Assembly (NCBI GenBank): GCA_013297575.1
Contig: JAAFHO010000148.1
Coordinates: 1 to 10,106, forward strand
From: Chitinophagales bacterium
Lineage (GTDB): Bacteria; Bacteroidota; Bacteroidia; Chitinophagales; Saprospiraceae
DNA: 10,106 bases
Reading direction: 5' to 3'
Below, piece after piece: positions 6,940 through 10,106 of this stretch (position 1 is the first letter of the stretch; each line of letters starts with the position of its first letter). Under the pieces are notes generated by a model, which was given only the letters and a program-made list of their open reading frames with translations, did not search any database and was not told the DNA's origin. The translations under genes and the position numbers were made by a program.

Positions 6940-7146
6940 ATGCCAAATCCAAAATGGCGGCATTCTAAGCGCCGCAAGCGCGCACGCCGCACACACGACA
7001 CAGCCGCAATGCCAACTTTGACTGTTTGCCCGGTTACAGGTGAGCGTCACGTGATGCACCGTGCGTACAAGATTGATGGTAATCTTTACTATCGCGGCCA
7101 ATTATTGATTCCATCGCGCGAGGCGGCCAGTGCCGCAGAGGCGTAG
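6940..7146 (+). CDS. rpmF: 50S ribosomal protein L32 (bL32), reduced-cysteine form
   Basis: A 68-residue bL32. The highly basic N terminus MPNPKWRHSKRRKRARRTHD is the classic start of this protein. L32 is a structural component of the large ribosomal subunit, and many versions bind zinc through two CxxC pairs. Here only Cys30 remains (TVCPVTGERHVMHRA). The partner positions are Thr/Gly and Ala/Asp-type residues, so the tetracysteine zinc ribbon is absent. It keeps the usual YYRGQLLIP strand and has a short Ala-rich tail. It follows yceD as in many bacteria, but an intrinsic terminator follows it directly and no plsX or fabH gene lies downstream, unlike the E. coli order. Identity is secure. 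Confidence 0.97.
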   Translation: MPNPKWRHSKRRKRARRTHDTAAMPTLTVCPVTGERHVMHRAYKIDGNLYYRGQLLIPSREAASAAEA

Positions 7147-7174
7147 GTAATCTACTTGTCGTCAATTTTTGAGG

Positions 7175-7214
7175 AGGCTCCAGTCCCGTTCGTCGGGATA
7201 CTGTGGGGCTTTTT
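7175..7214 (+). terminator. Intrinsic terminator after rpmF
   Basis: An imperfect GC-rich hairpin about 30 bases past the rpmF stop. The core is CCCG (7185-7188) with CGGG (7194-7197). The stem extends through CAGT (7181-7184) with ACTG (7200-7203) across a two-base bulge, then through an outer AGGCTC/GGGGCT part that includes wobble pairs. It is followed by five T residues (7210-7214). It separates yceD-rpmF from ridA. Confidence 0.75.
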
Positions 7215-7259
7215 CTATTTGTACTCAATCGCTGCTTTAATTCAACGATTTATCCGCTT

Positions 7260-7640
7260 ATGAAGCAAATCATAAAAACCGACCAAGCACCTTTGCCCAT
7301 TGGCCCTTATAATCAGGCCGTGGTTTTTAATGGTATGGTCTTTATTTCTGGCCAAATAGCGCTACACCCCGTTACTGGCAACCTCGTACTTGATACCATC
7401 GAGATCGAAACCCGCCAAGTACTCGATAATGTAAAAGCGGTACTCGAGGCCAGCGGTAGTAGCCTCGATAAGGTGTTGAAAGCCAGTGTTTTTGTCAAAG
7501 ATATGAACCAGTTTGGCCGTATCAATGCCGTATATGCGAAGTATTTCGCAGAAGATACTGCGCCTGCACGTGAACTCGTTCAGGTTGCGGAATTACCCAA
7601 ATTTGTGAATATCGAAATTTCCGTCATCGCTGCAATTTAA
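7260..7640 (+). CDS. ridA: RidA family reactive-intermediate deaminase
   Basis: A 126-residue member of the RidA/YjgF/YER057c/UK114 family. RidA enzymes hydrolyse reactive enamine/imine intermediates released by PLP enzymes such as threonine dehydratase, protecting other PLP enzymes. Conserved features are IGPYNQAV (14-21, with Tyr17), the strand FISGQIALHP (28-37), the substrate-carboxylate-binding Arg104 in APARELVQV, and Glu119 in the final strand (VNIEISVIAAI). The cysteine found next to this arginine in E. coli RidA is absent, which is common. The start is the ATG at 7260. A longer in-frame reading begins with GTG at 7203 but would lie inside the rpmF terminator hairpin and adds an atypical 19-residue leader. 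It is probably cotranscribed with trpS, 36 bases downstream. No clear TAnnTTTG box precedes it. Confidence 0.94.
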   Translation: MKQIIKTDQAPLPIGPYNQAVVFNGMVFISGQIALHPVTGNLVLDTIEIETRQVLDNVKAVLEASGSSLDKVLKASVFVKDMNQFGRINAVYAKYFAEDTAPARELVQVAELPKFVNIEISVIAAI

Positions 7641-7676
7641 CTAATACACAGTCATTACAATTAAGCACCTATATTT

Positions 7677-8678
7677 ATGAAAAGTGTTCTTTCCGGAGTC
7701 CAGCCCACAGGCGACCTGCATATTGGCAACTATTTTGGTGCGATCCAAAACTGGGTACGCCTTCAAGACAATTACGAGTGCCGCTACTGTGTTGTAGATT
7801 ACCACTCTATGACTATGCCGTACAATGCTGTACAATTGCGTGAGAATACTTGGAATATGGTGTTCCAATTGTTGGCTTGTGGCGTAAAACCGGAAAACTT
7901 GTTTATCCAAAGCCTTGTACCCGAACATACCGAACTGGGCTGGATACTCAATTGCGTCACCTCTTATGGTGAATTACAACGCATGACACAGTTCAAGGAT
8001 AAAAGTGACCAATTGAAGGAAACCGATGGTGATGCCTTTATCAGTGTAGGTCTATTTGATTATCCGGTGCTACAAGCAGCAGATATATTGATCTACCACG
8101 CCGATTATGTACCCGTAGGCAAAGACCAAGAACAACACTTAGAACTATCCCGTAATATTGCACAACGTTTTAATAATCAATTTGGTAAGGAGTATTTTAT
8201 CCACCCCGAACCGTTGTTCACCGAAACGCCTAAAATACTTTCCCCAGCGGATCCAAACCGTAAAATGAGCAAAAGCCTGGGCGAAAAACACTATATCAAC
8301 CTATTTGGTGAGGAGGAACGCGTGCGCAAGCAAATTAAATCAGCAGTAACGGACACTGGCGATACCCCAGCAGGCGAAATGAGCGCAGGTGTTAAAAACC
8401 TGTTCGAACTCATGCGCGCCTGTGGTAATATGGAAGCGCACAATAGCCTGATGGAGGACTATAAAAGTGGCAGTTTGCGCTATTCTGATTTAAAAGAGCA
8501 TACTGCTAATACTTTGATTGGACTTATTACGCCGTTCCGCGAGCGTTTGGCCGACTTAAAAGCCGATAAACGAGCTGTTAAACAACAGATTCAAGAGAGT
8601 AGTGCTATTGTACGCCAGCGCGCACAACGAACGATGCAGGAAGTTAGGGAACTTACTGGATTGGCTTCATTAAAATAG
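7677..8678 (+). CDS. trpS: Tryptophan--tRNA ligase
   Basis: A 333-residue class I tryptophanyl-tRNA synthetase, which charges tRNA-Trp with tryptophan using ATP in the cytosol. The HIGH-like motif is HIGN (15-18) after SGVQPTGDL, and the KMSKS loop is at 196-200 in the form PNRKMSKSLG. The tryptophan/ATP pocket segments LFDYPVLQAADIL (126-138) and PVGKDQEQHLELSR (146-159) are intact. Length and order match bacterial TrpRS, with a helical anticodon-binding C-terminal part ending in a basic helix. The gene follows ridA by 36 bases, probably in one transcript, and ends only 8 bases from the convergent kinase gene, leaving no room for a dedicated terminator between them. No T-box or Trp-leader peptide is visible upstream. 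Confidence 0.98.
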   Translation: MKSVLSGVQPTGDLHIGNYFGAIQNWVRLQDNYECRYCVVDYHSMTMPYNAVQLRENTWNMVFQLLACGVKPENLFIQSLVPEHTELGWILNCVTSYGELQRMTQFKDKSDQLKETDGDAFISVGLFDYPVLQAADILIYHADYVPVGKDQEQHLELSRNIAQRFNNQFGKEYFIHPEPLFTETPKILSPADPNRKMSKSLGEKHYINLFGEEERVRKQIKSAVTDTGDTPAGEMSAGVKNLFELMRACGNMEAHNSLMEDYKSGSLRYSDLKEHTANTLIGLITPFRERLADLKADKRAVKQQIQESSAIVRQRAQRTMQEVRELTGLASLK

Positions 8679-8686
8679 AGTAAGTA

Positions 8687-9715
8687 CTATTTGTTGCGTA
8701 CTGCGGCTAACAACGCTAATTGATTCCGCGCCCGTACCAAATTATGCTCCGCGTAATCTGTTTTGTAATACCGATCACCATCCAAATAATCGGATAAAAA
8801 TCGCAGCGCCTGCTCGCTGATGATCCATAATGCACCTAAATCTCGGTATTCCCGTTCATTTTTCGTTAAAAAACCTGTCGTTGCAGACAAAAAGCCTTCA
8901 TCAAGTGCTTCCCATACCTCTTTTCTAATGGTTAGTTCTGCTGCTGGTGCGTCCTCATACCGATCGGAAACAAAAGTCCGAACCATATCTCCATAATCAG
9001 AAAGTACAGACCCTGGCATTACCGTATCCCAGTCAATCACAGCGACGGCTTTGCTCGTTGCATTAGATAATAATACATTGCCGGCCTTGGTATCGTTGTG
9101 GACAGGGCGGATTGGGATTTGCCCGTTTTTCAGCATTTGATCTACTTGTATAGCGTATTGCTCTGCCTCAAAAACTTGGGCAATCTCAGTTGCTGCACTT
9201 GTTGCTCTTTGGACAATATCAGCCTTTAAAATATCCCTAAAACGCTTGTAACGCTGTACTGTGTGGTGAAAATCAGGTATGGACGCATACAATTTTGCAA
9301 GAGGAAATCCCGCAACACCTTTTAAAAATATCCCATAAGCCCACGCTGCTTCAAATGCTTCTTTTGTATTGGGTAATTGTTCCGGTGAATATGTTCCTTC
9401 AAAAAAAGGTAATATGCGCCAAAAAGCACCATGCTCATCTTTGAAATAAGACACTCCTTCTAAGGTGCAAATTGGGTCAAGAATGCCCAATGGATAGTTA
9501 GCCTGCCGCCGCAGGTGTGCTGCTAACTCAACAAAATTACCCATGAGGGCTACGGCATCTGGGAAAACATGGGTATTTATTTCTTGTAATAATAGCGGGG
9601 ATGCCCTGCCTACCAGATGCACCTTAAACGTTTTATTAATAAGACCCGAGCCTAGTATTTCGTAAGATTCGAGTCTTTCGTTGGGGAAAAACGGAGCAAT
9701 AAGTTGATCTATCAT
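8687..9715 (-). CDS. APH-fold phosphotransferase, probable sugar 1-kinase (NahK-like)
   Basis: A 342-residue aminoglycoside-phosphotransferase/choline-kinase-fold enzyme. A nucleotide-binding N lobe begins with LGSGLINKTFKV (21-32) and LLLQEIN (41-47). The catalytic loop is VHNDTKAGNVLL (205-216), with the HxDxxxxN pattern His206-Asp208-Asn213. The metal-binding segment is VIDWDTVMPG (226-235, Asp228). The HNDTK and IDxDTVMPG forms, together with DYGDMVRT (240-247), resemble N-acetylhexosamine 1-kinases more than antibiotic kinases, so an anomeric sugar kinase that makes sugar-1-phosphate is the best guess. The ATG overlaps the stop of the upstream rfbD by four bases (ATGA), indicating translational coupling. 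It is unlikely to be a resistance determinant. The fold is sure, the substrate inferred. Confidence 0.85.
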   Translation of the reverse strand: MIDQLIAPFFPNERLESYEILGSGLINKTFKVHLVGRASPLLLQEINTHVFPDAVALMGNFVELAAHLRRQANYPLGILDPICTLEGVSYFKDEHGAFWRILPFFEGTYSPEQLPNTKEAFEAAWAYGIFLKGVAGFPLAKLYASIPDFHHTVQRYKRFRDILKADIVQRATSAATEIAQVFEAEQYAIQVDQMLKNGQIPIRPVHNDTKAGNVLLSNATSKAVAVIDWDTVMPGSVLSDYGDMVRTFVSDRYEDAPAAELTIRKEVWEALDEGFLSATTGFLTKNEREYRDLGALWIISEQALRFLSDYLDGDRYYKTDYAEHNLVRARNQLALLAAVRNK

Positions 9716-10106
9716 TGATGATTGGGCAAATCCATTACTAGTCGTTTTTTATCCAAACAAACCATTAGACTATCGCGCCAATGCAGAATTTCCAAACCAA
9801 AAACGGACTTGATTTTCCCTTTATTCAACGCACTAAATGGCGGGCGTTGTGCTGGCGTAGGATATTGGCTCGATTCAATTGGGAATACTTCGCAGGGCAA
9901 TCCTGCAATCTCCATAACAGCCCGTGCAAAATCGTACCAACTGGTAATTCCTTCGTTAGAATAGTGCCAAATACCTCCAATTTTTGTTAAAAGATCTGGG
10001 TTTTGCTTTGTTTTTTCAATAATATCTAAAGTGGCTTGTGCTAAATCGGGAGCGTAAGTAGGCGTGCCTATTTGGTCAAATACAACATTTAAACTTGGCC
10101 GCTCGG
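9712..10106 (-). CDS. rfbD: dTDP-4-dehydrorhamnose reductase (RmlD/RfbD), C-terminal part
   Basis: The last 130 codons of a gene whose 5' end lies beyond the right edge; it is cut by the window, not broken. The reading frame stays open from the edge to the TGA at 9714-9712. Conserved RfbD C-terminal blocks are visible: Asp-Gln-x-Gly-x-Pro-Thr-Tyr near the edge, then IWHYSNEGITSWYDFARAV, the segment YPTPAQRPPFSALNKGKI, and HWRDSL near the end. RfbD performs the NAD(P)H-dependent last step of dTDP-L-rhamnose synthesis for envelope polysaccharides. The N-terminal Rossmann motif and the catalytic Tyr-x-x-x-Lys are outside the window, so an SDR relative of different specificity is not excluded. 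It overlaps the downstream kinase gene by ATGA. Confidence 0.88.
   Translation of the reverse strand, partial: ERPSLNVVFDQIGTPTYAPDLAQATLDIIEKTKQNPDLLTKIGGIWHYSNEGITSWYDFARAVMEIAGLPCEVFPIESSQYPTPAQRPPFSALNKGKIKSVFGLEILHWRDSLMVCLDKKRLVMDLPNHQ

Noticed and set aside
7203..7259. N-terminal extension of RidA from a GTG at 7203
   Set aside because: It would begin within the rpmF terminator hairpin and add 19 residues not found in RidA proteins; the ATG at 7260 gives the normal family start.
7670..7677. TATATTTA as a trpS promoter -7 box
   Set aside because: It has one mismatch and abuts the ATG, so transcription would start inside the gene; cotranscription with ridA is simpler.
8687..9715. Antibiotic (aminoglycoside) resistance kinase
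   Set aside because: It shares only the fold. The HNDTK and IDxDTVMPG motifs and the rfbD coupling point to a sugar kinase, and no mobile-element context is present.

Overview
The window looks like an ordinary chromosomal segment of a member of the Bacteroidota. Four observations support this. Genes lack clear Shine-Dalgarno sequences. Several starts are preceded by the Bacteroidota-type -7 box TAnnTTTG (near 2645, 5357 and 6296, with close variants near 4428 and 4467). The RecQ carries a long C-terminal extension. The L32 protein begins MPNPKWRHSKRRKRARRTHD. A Saprospiria-like lineage is possible but is only a guess. There are no RNA genes, insertion sequences, phage genes or CRISPR arrays.

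Layout. On the minus strand at the left, recQ (349-2574) is followed by a small Dabb-fold protein gene (19-324), probably as one transcript. A gene-free, AT-rich stretch of about 425 bases (2575-2999) holds the recQ promoter and an overlapping pair of inverted repeats. Next, also on the minus strand, is an integral-membrane ArnT/PMT-type (GT39-like) glycosyltransferase (3000-4409). It is divergent from a plus-strand MlaF-like ABC ATPase gene (4495-5253) across a short two-promoter region. A signal-peptide-bearing, probably outer-membrane beta-barrel protein of unknown function follows (5381-6139) and ends at a strong intrinsic terminator.

The centre is the translation-related block yceD (DUF177)-rpmF (6331-7146), closed by its own terminator, then ridA (7260-7640) and trpS (7677-8678). 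trpS converges tail to tail with a minus-strand sugar-kinase-like phosphotransferase gene (8687-9715). That gene overlaps by ATGA the end of a truncated rfbD (dTDP-4-dehydrorhamnose reductase), which runs off the right edge. These last two look like a translationally coupled pair in sugar activation or nucleotide-sugar metabolism.

I found no clear new multi-gene system. The points most worth a second look are the inverted-repeat arrangement over the recQ promoter and leader, the MlaF-type ATPase without an adjacent permease or MCE gene, the uncharacterised outer-membrane protein beside it, the L32 lacking most zinc ligands, and the kinase-rfbD coupling.
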